Positions 53,902 to 61,946 of a stretch of DNA of 64,000 bases are shown here, in pieces. The notes beneath the pieces were generated by a model. The model worked only from the letters and a program-made list of their open reading frames with translations. It was not told the origin of the DNA and searched no databases. Source of the DNA: an uncultured Bradyrhizobium sp. (GTDB taxonomy: Bacteria; Pseudomonadota; Alphaproteobacteria; Rhizobiales; Xanthobacteraceae); NCBI RefSeq assembly GCF_947648125.1, contig NZ_CANSMR010000022.1, forward strand, positions 62,001 to 126,000. Reading direction: 5' to 3'. The position numbers were made by a program, and so were the translations under genes. How positions within the stretch are numbered: the first letter of the stretch is position 1; every line of letters begins with the position of its first letter.

Positions 53902-54024
53902 AATGTCCGGGTTGGGTCATTCGCGTTATTTTGTAGTTGGCCATCTACTTCCGATCTAGCCCCAGTTTCAGACATACCGCTGCACTGCGCCAACTGAAGC
54001 GATGGGCCACCAGCGGAAGTCATT
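53902..54024 (+). repeat. Island repeat copy 13 (type A)
   Basis: Left arm AATGTCCGGGTTGGGTCA, right arm GATGGGCCACCAGCGGAAGT. The core 53914-54009 is nearly identical to copy 9. Confidence 0.85.
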
Positions 54025-54137
54025 CGCGACTTCACTCTATGACTTTGCGCGTCGTGCCTAACAGCGCGCGATCGCGGAAGGCCAGGCCGCTCCTGGGAGC
54101 GGCATTTGAAAAACGGCCCGACAACGCGGACACCCAT

Positions 54138-54827
54138 TCAGCTTTCGGCAACTCGTTGGAGCCCGCCGGGATCGAGCAGGACGGTGGATGCATAGGTGTG
54201 TCGGATCAAACCTTCGCGCTCGAACTCGGCGAAGTAACCGTTCACGGTCTTGCGCGTCAGCCCAACCATTTCAGATAACGCTTCCTGGCTGAGACGCAGC
54301 ATGGGTTTACCACTTTCGTCCTTCTCCCTCGCCAAGCGGATCATTCGGGCGGCGAGCCGCTGGCGAGGTGGCAGCGCAATCGTCTCGGCAAGGAGCTGGA
54401 CCAAATCGCGGGATCTCAGATAGGCCAGCGCTGCTACAGCCTTCCAAATCTGGGGCCGTGTGGTCGCAATTTGCGCGAGAGCCCGGTCTGATGCGAGCAG
54501 AATCAGACTGTTCTCCACGCACCGAACTGTAACCAATCGTGGGCCTCCACCAAATCGCGAAGTCTGACCCATGGCGCCGCCCGCGCCAACCGATCCCAAC
54601 AGGACCTGCCGCTCTCCGGGCGCCTGACACAGGACATGAACCAATCCACGGATGACGATCAGCAAGCCCGTATCTTCGTCTCCTTCCGCGTACGTCCACA
54701 TGCCGGCCTGAAAGTCGACCAACCGCGCATGGGTTAGCAGCGGTTCGATGAGATCAACGCCGTGGTCATGCAACCACTTCTGTCGTCCCAGAACTTCGCG
54801 CGCTCTAGCGAGGTCGAACTTTTCCAT
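54138..54827 (-). CDS. Crp/Fnr-family transcription regulator
   Basis: 229 residues from MEKFDLARAR. N-terminal cyclic-nucleotide-binding-like beta barrel (about 25-135; GLLIVIRGLVHVL) and C-terminal helix-turn-helix (about 155-225; LRLSQEALSEMVGLTRKTVNGYFAEFEREGLI). The FNR cysteines are absent, and the phosphate-binding cassette of CAP is not well conserved (PGERQVLLGSVGAGGAMG), so the effector is uncertain. It is divergent from the TauD-type gene across 85 bp and is the obvious candidate regulator. The frame continues 29 codons upstream into that promoter. Confidence 0.85.
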   Translation of the reverse strand: MEKFDLARAREVLGRQKWLHDHGVDLIEPLLTHARLVDFQAGMWTYAEGDEDTGLLIVIRGLVHVLCQAPGERQVLLGSVGAGGAMGQTSRFGGGPRLVTVRCVENSLILLASDRALAQIATTRPQIWKAVAALAYLRSRDLVQLLAETIALPPRQRLAARMIRLAREKDESGKPMLRLSQEALSEMVGLTRKTVNGYFAEFEREGLIRHTYASTVLLDPGGLQRVAES

Positions 54828-54912
54828 GCCTGATTGTAACAGGAGTGACAGTCTTATGCATCCACTCGGGTATCCTGACCTGGCGAAGTAGCAATACAGG
54901 GAGAAACCCGTC

Positions 54913-55746
54913 ATGGCCTCCGAAGTGCTCGATGTTCGTCCATTGGACCGTTGCGGCGCATCAATCGATGGGATCGATGTGACTTGCGCAACTGATGATC
55001 AGATCGACGCCATTCGCACCGCTATCTTTCAGCGCGGCGTCGTGTTCATCCAAGGCAGGGTTCTCGCGCCCGAGGAACAGATCGCCTTCGCGCGCAGGCT
55101 CGCGCCGATCGTGATCAACCGCTACTTTCCCAAAGCCGAACGCTATCCCGAGATCGCCAAGGTTGAAAAGTCCGAGTCTCAGCGGACGAATATCGGCGGA
55201 GCTTGGCACACCGACCACAGCTACGATGTGGCGCCGTCGATGGGATCGGTCCTTATGGCGGTCAAGACGCCACCCGAGGGCGGCGATACGTTGTTCGCCG
55301 ACCTCTACGCCGCCTATGACGCATTATCCCCTGGTCTCAAGGCCACCTTGCGCACACTCAAGGCCCATCACGTATCGGCTCACGCCTTTGGTGAAGGAGG
55401 TCACTACGCCAAATCCGACCGTCCGGAACTGGGCGGTTTCAAGGATACACCCGAGGCGGTCCATCCGGTCGTCATCACGCACCCCGGCAGCGGCAAGCCC
55501 GTTCTGTACGTCAATCCTGCCTTCACAACCCGCTTTGTCGGCTGGACTCGCGAAGAAAGCATGGCTTTGCTCAGCTATCTTTATCAGCATGCGACGCAGG
55601 ATCGGTTCGTCCGTCGCTTTCAGTGGCGCGCAGGCTCGATGGCCATTTGGGACAATCGCTGCACTTGGCACCATGCGCTCAACGATTACCAGGGCCACCA
55701 CCGCCTGATGCACCGCATTACCCTTGAAGGCGGTCCACTGTCCTGA
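54913..55746 (+). CDS. TauD/TfdA-family 2-oxoglutarate dioxygenase
   Basis: 277 residues. Iron ligands His99 and Asp101 in WHTDHSY and His253 in DNRCTWHHA; the 2-oxoglutarate-binding arginine is Arg268 in HRITLEG. These place it with taurine, alkylsulfatase and 2,4-D dioxygenases. The substrate is unknown. A GGGAGA ribosome site precedes the ATG. No sulfonate transporter is nearby. Control by the divergent Crp-type gene is likely. Confidence 0.88.
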   Translation: MASEVLDVRPLDRCGASIDGIDVTCATDDQIDAIRTAIFQRGVVFIQGRVLAPEEQIAFARRLAPIVINRYFPKAERYPEIAKVEKSESQRTNIGGAWHTDHSYDVAPSMGSVLMAVKTPPEGGDTLFADLYAAYDALSPGLKATLRTLKAHHVSAHAFGEGGHYAKSDRPELGGFKDTPEAVHPVVITHPGSGKPVLYVNPAFTTRFVGWTREESMALLSYLYQHATQDRFVRRFQWRAGSMAIWDNRCTWHHALNDYQGHHRLMHRITLEGGPLS

Positions 55747-55821
55747 AGGCGGACTCCATTTCACCCGGGACCGACAGCGGCGCGTAGCGGATACACGAAA
55801 ACGCCAGGACCCAGGCCAACA

Positions 55822-55950
55822 AGATGTCGCCTTTGGGTCAATCGCGCTACCAACTTCGGACATGTCGCTGCACCGCGCCAACTGACGCTATGGGCCAGAT
55901 TCGGACTCACGCAGCGCACAAAAACAGGTCAATGTTCGATCACCTCGCCG
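55822..55950 (+). repeat. Island repeat copy 14 (type A with internal deletion) and 3' remnant
   Basis: Left arm ATGTCGCCTTTGGGTCA; about 35 bases of the usual left interior are missing. The right arm GGGCCAGATTCGGACTCAC is followed by the tail TTCGATCACCTCGCCGG seen in copies 1, 2 and 11. Confidence 0.7.
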
Positions 55951-55967
55951 GCGGGGCGAGCGCGGGC

Positions 55968-57713
55968 TCATTCGGGCAGCCCCGCTTTCCGAAGGCCCTC
56001 AATCAGCAGCTTCGCGTTTGATTTCCCGCCCCGGGCGATCCACGCTGAGATTGCGAACGTGGGATCGAACTCAAGCAGACGAGCCGCCGCCTCACGGGCC
56101 TCGGCATTACGGCCGAGATGGGCGAAAGCGGACGCGAGACAGCGGTGAGCTGGCGGAAAGGAGGGGTTCTGACGAAGGGCTTTCTTCCCTGCGACGATGG
56201 CCTCGTCAAAGCGACGAAGCTCAATAAAGGCATATCCCATCCCAGCAAACGACCGGTGTAGCAACGGATCAACCGGGCTCATCCGGATGGCGCGTTCAAA
56301 GCTCCGGATTGCTTCCTCCGGCTGCCCCGCAACTCCATAGACCCAGCCTCTATAGGCCCATGCGAGATATGAATTTGGGTTAAGCGCGACCGCGCGGTCA
56401 GCCATTTCAATCTCACTTTCGCTATCGCCGACCATAAACGCCGAGGTCATGGCAGCCGTCGCTAACGTGTCTGGATCACTATCGTCGACGCTCAATGCCA
56501 AGCGAAAAAGCCGGACTGCTTCCTTGCGCTCGAATTGAGGATCGTTGGCATAGCCCAAAACGACGTTGAACATGTGACAGCCACCTGCCAAAGCCGCAAC
56601 AGAGCCGAACCGAGGGTCTAGCTCCAAGGCACGACGAGCGAGCCGGAGCGCTTCGGCTAACCCTTCGCGTGTCGTTAGGTAATTCTGCTGCATAGCTCGG
56701 AGGTAAAAATCATACGCGGTGAGGTTCTCCGGTCCCCGCCGTGCCGCTAATGCGATTTCTGTTTGTAGCAATTTTGGCTGGATGGCTGAGACAACGGCGG
56801 TCGTGACTTCGTCCTGAAGAGCAAAAACGTCTGTCAGGTCGCGCTCGAACCTGTCCGCCCAGATGTGTGCCCCTGTAATCGCATCAACCAACTGCCCTGT
56901 GATGCGAACTTTCCCCGCCGCCTTGCGCACGGACCCCTCAAGGACATAGCGGACGCCAAGCCTTCGTCCGACCTCCTTCACATCGACGGCTTTTCCTTTA
57001 AACGTGAAGCTCGAATTGCGAGCGATCACGAACAACCATTTAAACCTCGACAGCGCCGTCGTGATCTCCTCAACCATCCCGTCCGCGAAATACTCCTGCT
57101 CGGGATCGCCGCTCATGTTCTCGAAGGGCAGCACCGCGATGGAGGGCTTGTCCGGGAGTGGAGGGGCCGCAACCAGCTTCTCGATTGGCGCGCTATGAAG
57201 CTCCGCGCATAAGGCATAAGCGCGGACAGGCTTGGAGATGTTCTTGAGCTGCTGTTCGCCCCGGTCCTCGAAGCCAACGTCCAGCTTGCCCTCGACCTCG
57301 CTGTACACCTTTTCGGAAATTAGGATGCCGCCGGGATCGGCGACCCCTTCTAGCCGGACAGCAATGTTGATCCCATCACCAAAAAGGTCACCATCAGCCC
57401 CGACGATAACCTCCCCGAGATTGACCCCAATGCGCAGATTAAGGGAGCTTCGGCCTGCCGCAATGCTTTGCTGTATCTCCACCGCGCATCGCACCGCAGC
57501 CGACGGACTTGCGAACTCGGCCAACGCGCCGTCACCCGTGGTCTTGATCAGTCGCCCGTCGTGACGGGAGAGGCTGGGCTCGATTACTTCGTGTTTGAGT
57601 CGCTCGAACTCGGCGTAGGTCGCCTCCTCAGCCCGTTGCATCAACGCAGAGTAACCGACCACGTCGGCGGCCAGAATCGCCGCTAATCGCCTTTGAACCC
57701 GCTGCTCGGTCAC
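55968..57713 (-). CDS. Class III cyclase + TolB-like/TPR protein
   Basis: 581 residues from a GTG start with GGAGGGG just upstream (MTEQRVQRRLAAI). Cyclase domain (about 1-175) with Asp17 in AADVVGYS and Asp61 in TTGDGALAEF. The TolB-like/TPR part (about 195-581) is very close to those of winged-helix copies A and B, down to the final EGLRKAGLPE. Thus the same back end carries a cyclase here and a DNA-binding domain there. The cyclase motif NIAVRLEG has Val where the others have Ala. No membrane helix is seen. Confidence 0.85.
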   Translation of the reverse strand: MTEQRVQRRLAAILAADVVGYSALMQRAEEATYAEFERLKHEVIEPSLSRHDGRLIKTTGDGALAEFASPSAAVRCAVEIQQSIAAGRSSLNLRIGVNLGEVIVGADGDLFGDGINIAVRLEGVADPGGILISEKVYSEVEGKLDVGFEDRGEQQLKNISKPVRAYALCAELHSAPIEKLVAAPPLPDKPSIAVLPFENMSGDPEQEYFADGMVEEITTALSRFKWLFVIARNSSFTFKGKAVDVKEVGRRLGVRYVLEGSVRKAAGKVRITGQLVDAITGAHIWADRFERDLTDVFALQDEVTTAVVSAIQPKLLQTEIALAARRGPENLTAYDFYLRAMQQNYLTTREGLAEALRLARRALELDPRFGSVAALAGGCHMFNVVLGYANDPQFERKEAVRLFRLALSVDDSDPDTLATAAMTSAFMVGDSESEIEMADRAVALNPNSYLAWAYRGWVYGVAGQPEEAIRSFERAIRMSPVDPLLHRSFAGMGYAFIELRRFDEAIVAGKKALRQNPSFPPAHRCLASAFAHLGRNAEAREAAARLLEFDPTFAISAWIARGGKSNAKLLIEGLRKAGLPE

Positions 57714-58329
57714 AACCCCTCCGAATGACCAGACTAGCCACGCCGCTGGGACAAGGAGGAGCCTAGCACTTTGTTGCGGACCTGTGAGCGGCGATCGCGG
57801 GAGAGCCCCGTTTGCCCCAAGCGGCATTTGCCGGCCTATGGCAGGGGCTCGTCGCGCTGCGAGATTTGGATCTGGTTCATGTCGGTTTGGGGTCAAAACG
57901 GAAGCTGGCCTGCATGATCGGCGTTTGCTCTGCCCTCGGGATCAGACACTCGCCAGCCCGCTCGGCATGTCCGACAGGGGCCAACTCCGGACATTCTGGG
58001 GAGCCGCTGTCGTCGCCTCCCGACGGACGCCAATCGGGTCGTGGTGGCGCACCACCGAACCGAGCCAAGGGGCGGTCGCTCACGCTGACTTGCTATATTA
58101 GTTGCCCAGAATGAAGCTGCTAAGGCGCGTCAGGTCGCGTATAGTGTAGTTGCCCTTGAAACGGGACAGCCGAAATCGCCGTCCGGGCGAACGATCAGTA
58201 CTGATGCCATCGGCAGGCACGCTCTCTTAACAGACCGACGCTTTTTTCGGTTCGCGCCACCACTCACATTCCACGAAACGCGCGCGCCGCTTCCGCGGCG
58301 GCTCGTCGCGTCACCTTAGGAGAGAGGCG
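57714..58329. other. 616-bp gap with island repeat copy 15
   Basis: Repeat copy 15 at 57879-57995; the rest has no convincing gene. It must hold the promoter of the cupin gene. This is the right limit of the repeat-bearing stretch. Confidence 0.6.
57879..57995 (+). repeat. Island repeat copy 15 (type B)
   Basis: Left arm ATGTCGGTTTGGGGTCA, central GGGATCAGACACTCGCC, right arm GGGGCCAACTCCGGACATT. Confidence 0.75.
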
Positions 58330-58737
58330 ATGAACAAGATCGATCGAAGGGCAGCATTGGGAATCGGGTTGGCAGCGGCTTCGGCGGCCATGATGAAGCC
58401 GGCCGTCGCTCAAACCACAGGCTACAAGGATACGACGCCGTGGCCAGGTGTAGTGGTGCGTGCCTACGATGGCGAGACACCATCCCTCATCCCCGGGTTT
58501 AAGACCATCTCAATGCGCGATGTCATTATGCAGCCGGGATCGAAGACAGCCGGCCCCCCGATGATGAATGCCATGATCTGCCATATCCCCGAGGGGGAGC
58601 TTCGGATCGAGCAGGAGGGAAAGACCTTTACGGCCAAGAAAAACTTTGTCTGGACCTGCAACAAGGACACAAAGGAGCAGGCCTACAACGATGGAAACGT
58701 GGTCGCGATCATGCGGATCACAGACCTGAAGGCTTAA
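58330..58737 (+). CDS. Secreted cupin-like protein with Tat signal
   Basis: 135 residues. A twin-arginine signal (DRRAALGIGLAAASAAMMKPAVAQ) is followed by a compact beta domain (VIMQPGSKTAGPPMMNAMICHIPEGELRIEQEG) that reads as a single cupin barrel. Metal-binding histidines are few, so metal-dependent catalysis is doubtful. AGGAGAG precedes the ATG. The serine hydrolase gene follows 80 bp later on the same strand and may share its transcript. Confidence 0.75.
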   Translation: MNKIDRRAALGIGLAAASAAMMKPAVAQTTGYKDTTPWPGVVVRAYDGETPSLIPGFKTISMRDVIMQPGSKTAGPPMMNAMICHIPEGELRIEQEGKTFTAKKNFVWTCNKDTKEQAYNDGNVVAIMRITDLKA

Positions 58738-58817
58738 GGCGCGTTTCTTCGTAAGAGACCGATTGCAGGTGCGGATGGTCGCACTCGACGAGGCGCGGCA
58801 GACGACAGGAGGGAAGC

Positions 58818-60143
58818 ATGCGTACCTACCGTCGAAGGGACTTCTTCAATCTGATTTGCATTTCGGTTGCGGTGACGTGCGCCGCATTCTCGACCCTTGC
58901 GCAGGGTTTGCCCGAGGCGAGCCAGCCCGAAGCACTTGGTTTCTCATCAGAGCGGCTGCAACGCCTGACGGGTGCGTTCCAGGCGGATGTTGATAAAGGC
59001 GCGATACCCGGAGCCGTGGTTTTGATCGCCCGCAACGGCAAGGTTGCTTATCTCAAAGCCATCGGGTTTCAGGATCGTGAGAAACAAGTGCCGATGAAGA
59101 CCGGCTCAATCTTCCGAATCATGTCGATGACCAAACCCATCGTTTCTGTCGCAGCAATGATGTTGGTCGAAGAAGGCAAGCTTCAACTGCTCGATCCGGT
59201 GTCCGTCTATCTGCCTGAGTTCAAGGATCTTCAAGTGGGCGTGGAGAAGGCCAATCCCGCGACGGGAAATCCGGAGCTATCCCTCGAGCCTGCGCGCCGC
59301 GAAATGACGGTGCAAGATCTCTTGCGGCACACGTCGGGTCTTACCTACGGTACCATGGGCAAGTCCCTCGTCAAACAGACCTACAATGATGCAAAACTGT
59401 TTGATCAGAGCCAGACCCTAGCGGAGGTTGTTTCGAAGTTGTCGAAGCTCCCGCTAGCCTACCAGCCCGGAACCACCTGGGACTACGGAATGTCCGCCGA
59501 CGTGTTGGGGCGCATTGTCGAAGTCGTTTCCGGCGTGAGCCTGGACCAATTCATTGCCGACCGTATTGTCAAACCAATCGGGCTTGTCGACACGGGCTTC
59601 TATGTCACCGAAGAGAAGTTGGAGCGCCTTGCTGAGCCCCAGATCGACACCGCGACAGGCAAGCGGCCGCCGATGTGGGGCGTTAGCAAGCGACCTAATT
59701 TGATACTCGGCGGCCTCGGCCTGGTCTCGACGGCGTCCGACTATGCACGGTTTGCCCAAATGATGCTGAATGGCGGCGAACTGAACGGGGTGCGTGTGTT
59801 GTCGCCAAGAACCGTTGCGTTCATGACCTCCGATCATTTGCCGCCGGGCATTGCGTTCAGCCCGGTGACGCAGAAGGGTTTCTACGCGCAAGCGTTGGCG
59901 CCGTCGCCCGAAGACGGCCAGGGCTTCGGGCTTGGCTTTGCAGTCCGCAATGAGGCTGGACGCAATCCGCTGCCGGGATCGCCGGGAGAATTCTATTGGG
60001 TGGGCGCCTATGGCACGGCCTTCTGGGTCGATCCGAAAGAGAAGCTGATAGCGGTTTTGATGTTACAACTACCGCCGACGCCGATAGCGGCGCATTACCG
60101 CTCGCTGCTTCGCAGTCTCGTCTATCAGGCCCTTATGGACTGA
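58818..60143 (+). CDS. Secreted serine hydrolase, beta-lactamase/esterase class C type
   Basis: 441 residues with a signal peptide (about 1-29, ending STLAQG). SxxK motif at Ser103-Lys106 (SMTKP), the second motif in WDYGMSADVLG (tyrosine present, Tyr-Gly-Met instead of Tyr-Ser-Asn), and HTSGLTYG. These fit family VIII esterases and EstB-like proteins more than true AmpC. It acts in the periplasm on an unknown ester or amide. AGGAGGG precedes the ATG. Confidence 0.85.
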   Translation: MRTYRRRDFFNLICISVAVTCAAFSTLAQGLPEASQPEALGFSSERLQRLTGAFQADVDKGAIPGAVVLIARNGKVAYLKAIGFQDREKQVPMKTGSIFRIMSMTKPIVSVAAMMLVEEGKLQLLDPVSVYLPEFKDLQVGVEKANPATGNPELSLEPARREMTVQDLLRHTSGLTYGTMGKSLVKQTYNDAKLFDQSQTLAEVVSKLSKLPLAYQPGTTWDYGMSADVLGRIVEVVSGVSLDQFIADRIVKPIGLVDTGFYVTEEKLERLAEPQIDTATGKRPPMWGVSKRPNLILGGLGLVSTASDYARFAQMMLNGGELNGVRVLSPRTVAFMTSDHLPPGIAFSPVTQKGFYAQALAPSPEDGQGFGLGFAVRNEAGRNPLPGSPGEFYWVGAYGTAFWVDPKEKLIAVLMLQLPPTPIAAHYRSLLRSLVYQALMD

Positions 60144-60222
60144 CCGGCTCCCGCGTGAGACCGCCGTGGTCGCGTACACAGAATACGTCGAGACGAGCGT
60201 TCAACCAAAAAGGAGTGTCGCC

Positions 60223-60430
60223 ATGAAGAAGCGCGTTAGTAGTGGCCATGATTGCATCGATGGCCTTCGGCGTGACGGCGTGGGAAGCCGAAGTGGAATA
60301 CAGTGGGACGTTCTGCGGTATTCAAAGACGCAATGTGCTGTACTCACGTATTGAAAAACGCTGCTCGCCCCGCTGGGGCAGCGCTGAAATCTTAGCAGAG
60401 GGGGCCGTGAGTTGGTCAGGGGCGGACTAG
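60223..60430 (+). pseudogene. Frameshifted small secreted protein
   Basis: ATG at 60223 follows AAAAAGGAG and begins MKK, but the frame then loses its signal sequence. Removing one base (the C at 60232) restores MKKALVVAMIASMAFGVTAW followed by EAEVEYSGTF, a normal signal peptide plus mature part running to the stop at 60430. It is either a single-base disruption, a sequencing error, or a short form starting at GTG 60242/ATG 60248. Confidence 0.55.
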
Positions 60431-60466
60431 AATAATTCGGCCAGCGCCTGACCGAAGGGGCCGAAT

Positions 60467-60573
60467 CATGCGCCACGGCTCTCCGACGATGAATGGACTG
60501 CCATCGAGCCGATGCTGCCCAACAAGCCGCGCGGCGTGCCATGAGCGAATGACCGCGTCCTCAACGGCATCTT
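60467..60573 (+). mobile_element. IS5-family transposase remnant
   Basis: The frame from 60479 reads LSDDEWTAIEPMLPNKPRGVP, a stop, then NDRVLNGIF. This is the N-terminal part of IS5-group (DUF4096) transposases, with an internal stop and truncation on both sides. No inverted ends were found. It lies at the right border of the accessory region. Confidence 0.75.
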
Positions 60574-60726
60574 CGTGCGCAATTTCGGAATATTAGAAGA
60601 ATATCCCTGAGTTGCCCGACGTGTCAAGTCGCCTGGTCGAACGCCGGCAGCCGCCGGCTACTTTGCATGGGGTTGTTTTCGATATTTGGCACCGCCGCCT
60701 GCGGCGGCCCCAAAACTCATCCCGCT

Positions 60727-61152
60727 TTAGTGCCGCACCACGAGTACCGAGCATTTGGCGTAGCGCACGACGTGCCCGGCATTTGAGCCGAGGAAGTAGG
60801 TGCGCATCGCCGGGCGGTGCGAGGTCATCACGATCAGGTCGGCCTTCATGGCCGCGGCCTCCTCGAGGATCTCGTGATAGATGCCGCCCTGGCGGACCAC
60901 GCCCGAGATGCGCCCTGGCGCGATGCCGGATTCGCGCGCGACGATCGCGAGCGCTTCCTCCGATGTTTCACGCTGCTGGCTGTCGAAATCCGCCGGCACA
61001 TATTCGGCGAGCATCACCGGCGTCATCGGCAGCACGTTGAGCAGACGCACCGCGCCGTTCCATGTTTGCGACAGCGTCGCAGCGGTTGCGATCGCAGGCT
61101 TCGCCAGATCGGTATCGGCGAGGTCGATCGGCACGAGAATAGACTTGTACAT
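60727..61152 (-). CDS. Universal stress protein (UspA family)
   Basis: 141 residues in a single Usp domain: MYKSILVPIDLAD at the start, and the ATP-binding loop near the end in the form GSNAGHVVRYAKCSVLVVRH. The G-x2-G-x9-G(S/T) motif is only partly kept (GSNAGHV), so ATP binding is uncertain. Cytoplasmic stress-response role. GGAGG precedes the ATG. Confidence 0.9.
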   Translation of the reverse strand: MYKSILVPIDLADTDLAKPAIATAATLSQTWNGAVRLLNVLPMTPVMLAEYVPADFDSQQRETSEEALAIVARESGIAPGRISGVVRQGGIYHEILEEAAAMKADLIVMTSHRPAMRTYFLGSNAGHVVRYAKCSVLVVRH

Positions 61153-61309
61153 CTGCGCCTCCTGTCCGCGATTGGTCTGGAGCCGTTTGGTCCCTGTGCC
61201 GGGACGCGCGCCTTCTTCTTCTTGAGTTAGCTTGTCGTGTCGCCGCGAACCGGTCCCCCTGTCGCGTCGACATCAATATAGCATGGCAGAGCGGCGCTGT
61301 CCGCTTGCG

Positions 61310-61852
61310 TCAGCCGCGCGAGGCCTGCTTCAACAGTTTCGGGCTGACGAACAGGACGAGCTTGCCGCGCCGGAAGGAGACGTCGTTCCAGTCGTCTGTC
61401 GCGAAGTCGAAGACGGCGAGCCCGGAGGTCGGCAGATTGTCGCCGAGCGCGCGCTTGGCGGCCTCGTCGCCGCTGCCGGTCAGCGTCAGCGCGAGCTCGT
61501 GCATGCCGGGATTATGGCCGATCAGCATCAGCCGCTTCGGATCGGTGACGGAGGCCGTCCGGATCGCGGTGAGCAGCTGCGCCGGATCGGCGCCGTAGAG
61601 TCCCGGCACGAATTTGACTTTCGGCGCGGGTCCGGCGGCCTTCAGCGCCTCGCGCACGATCTCCCAGGTCTGCGTGGTGCGGACCGCCGGCGATACCAGC
61701 GCCAGATCGGGCCGGGGCGGGTGGCGGGCGATCCAGCCGCCGATCTCCGCCGCATCGCGGTGGCCGCGCTCGTCGAGACGACGGTCCTGGTCCTGCCCCG
61801 AAGGCGCGTCGGTTTCGGTCTTGGCGTGACGCAGCAGCAGCAAACGGCGCAT
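61310..61852 (-). CDS. sixA: Phosphohistidine phosphatase SixA-type
   Basis: 180-residue histidine phosphatase. The catalytic histidine is His9 in LLLRHAKTE; supporting residues are in VSPAVRTTQTW and LIGHNPGMHEL. SixA-type proteins are the short form of this family and dephosphorylate phosphohistidines of relay or PTS-Ntr proteins. Cytoplasmic. It is divergent from the FAD oxidoreductase. Confidence 0.88.
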   Translation of the reverse strand: MRRLLLLRHAKTETDAPSGQDQDRRLDERGHRDAAEIGGWIARHPPRPDLALVSPAVRTTQTWEIVREALKAAGPAPKVKFVPGLYGADPAQLLTAIRTASVTDPKRLMLIGHNPGMHELALTLTGSGDEAAKRALGDNLPTSGLAVFDFATDDWNDVSFRRGKLVLFVSPKLLKQASRG

Positions 61853-61946
61853 GGACTTCCATCTCGATTCGGTCTGGTCGAATTAATTCTACAGGCGCAT
61901 GCCCTGGACAAGGTGACAAGCGCCGCAGCGGTTCGTAAGAAACGAC

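Noticed and set aside
53598-54137. 179-codon frame opposite the cyclase-hydrolase 3' end
   Set aside because: It runs through repeat copy 13 and antisense of the hydrolase domain and has no independent support.
58080-58329. Possible small RNA upstream of the cupin gene
   Set aside because: No hairpin with a T-tract or clear promoter was found; nothing beyond ordinary intergenic sequence is visible.
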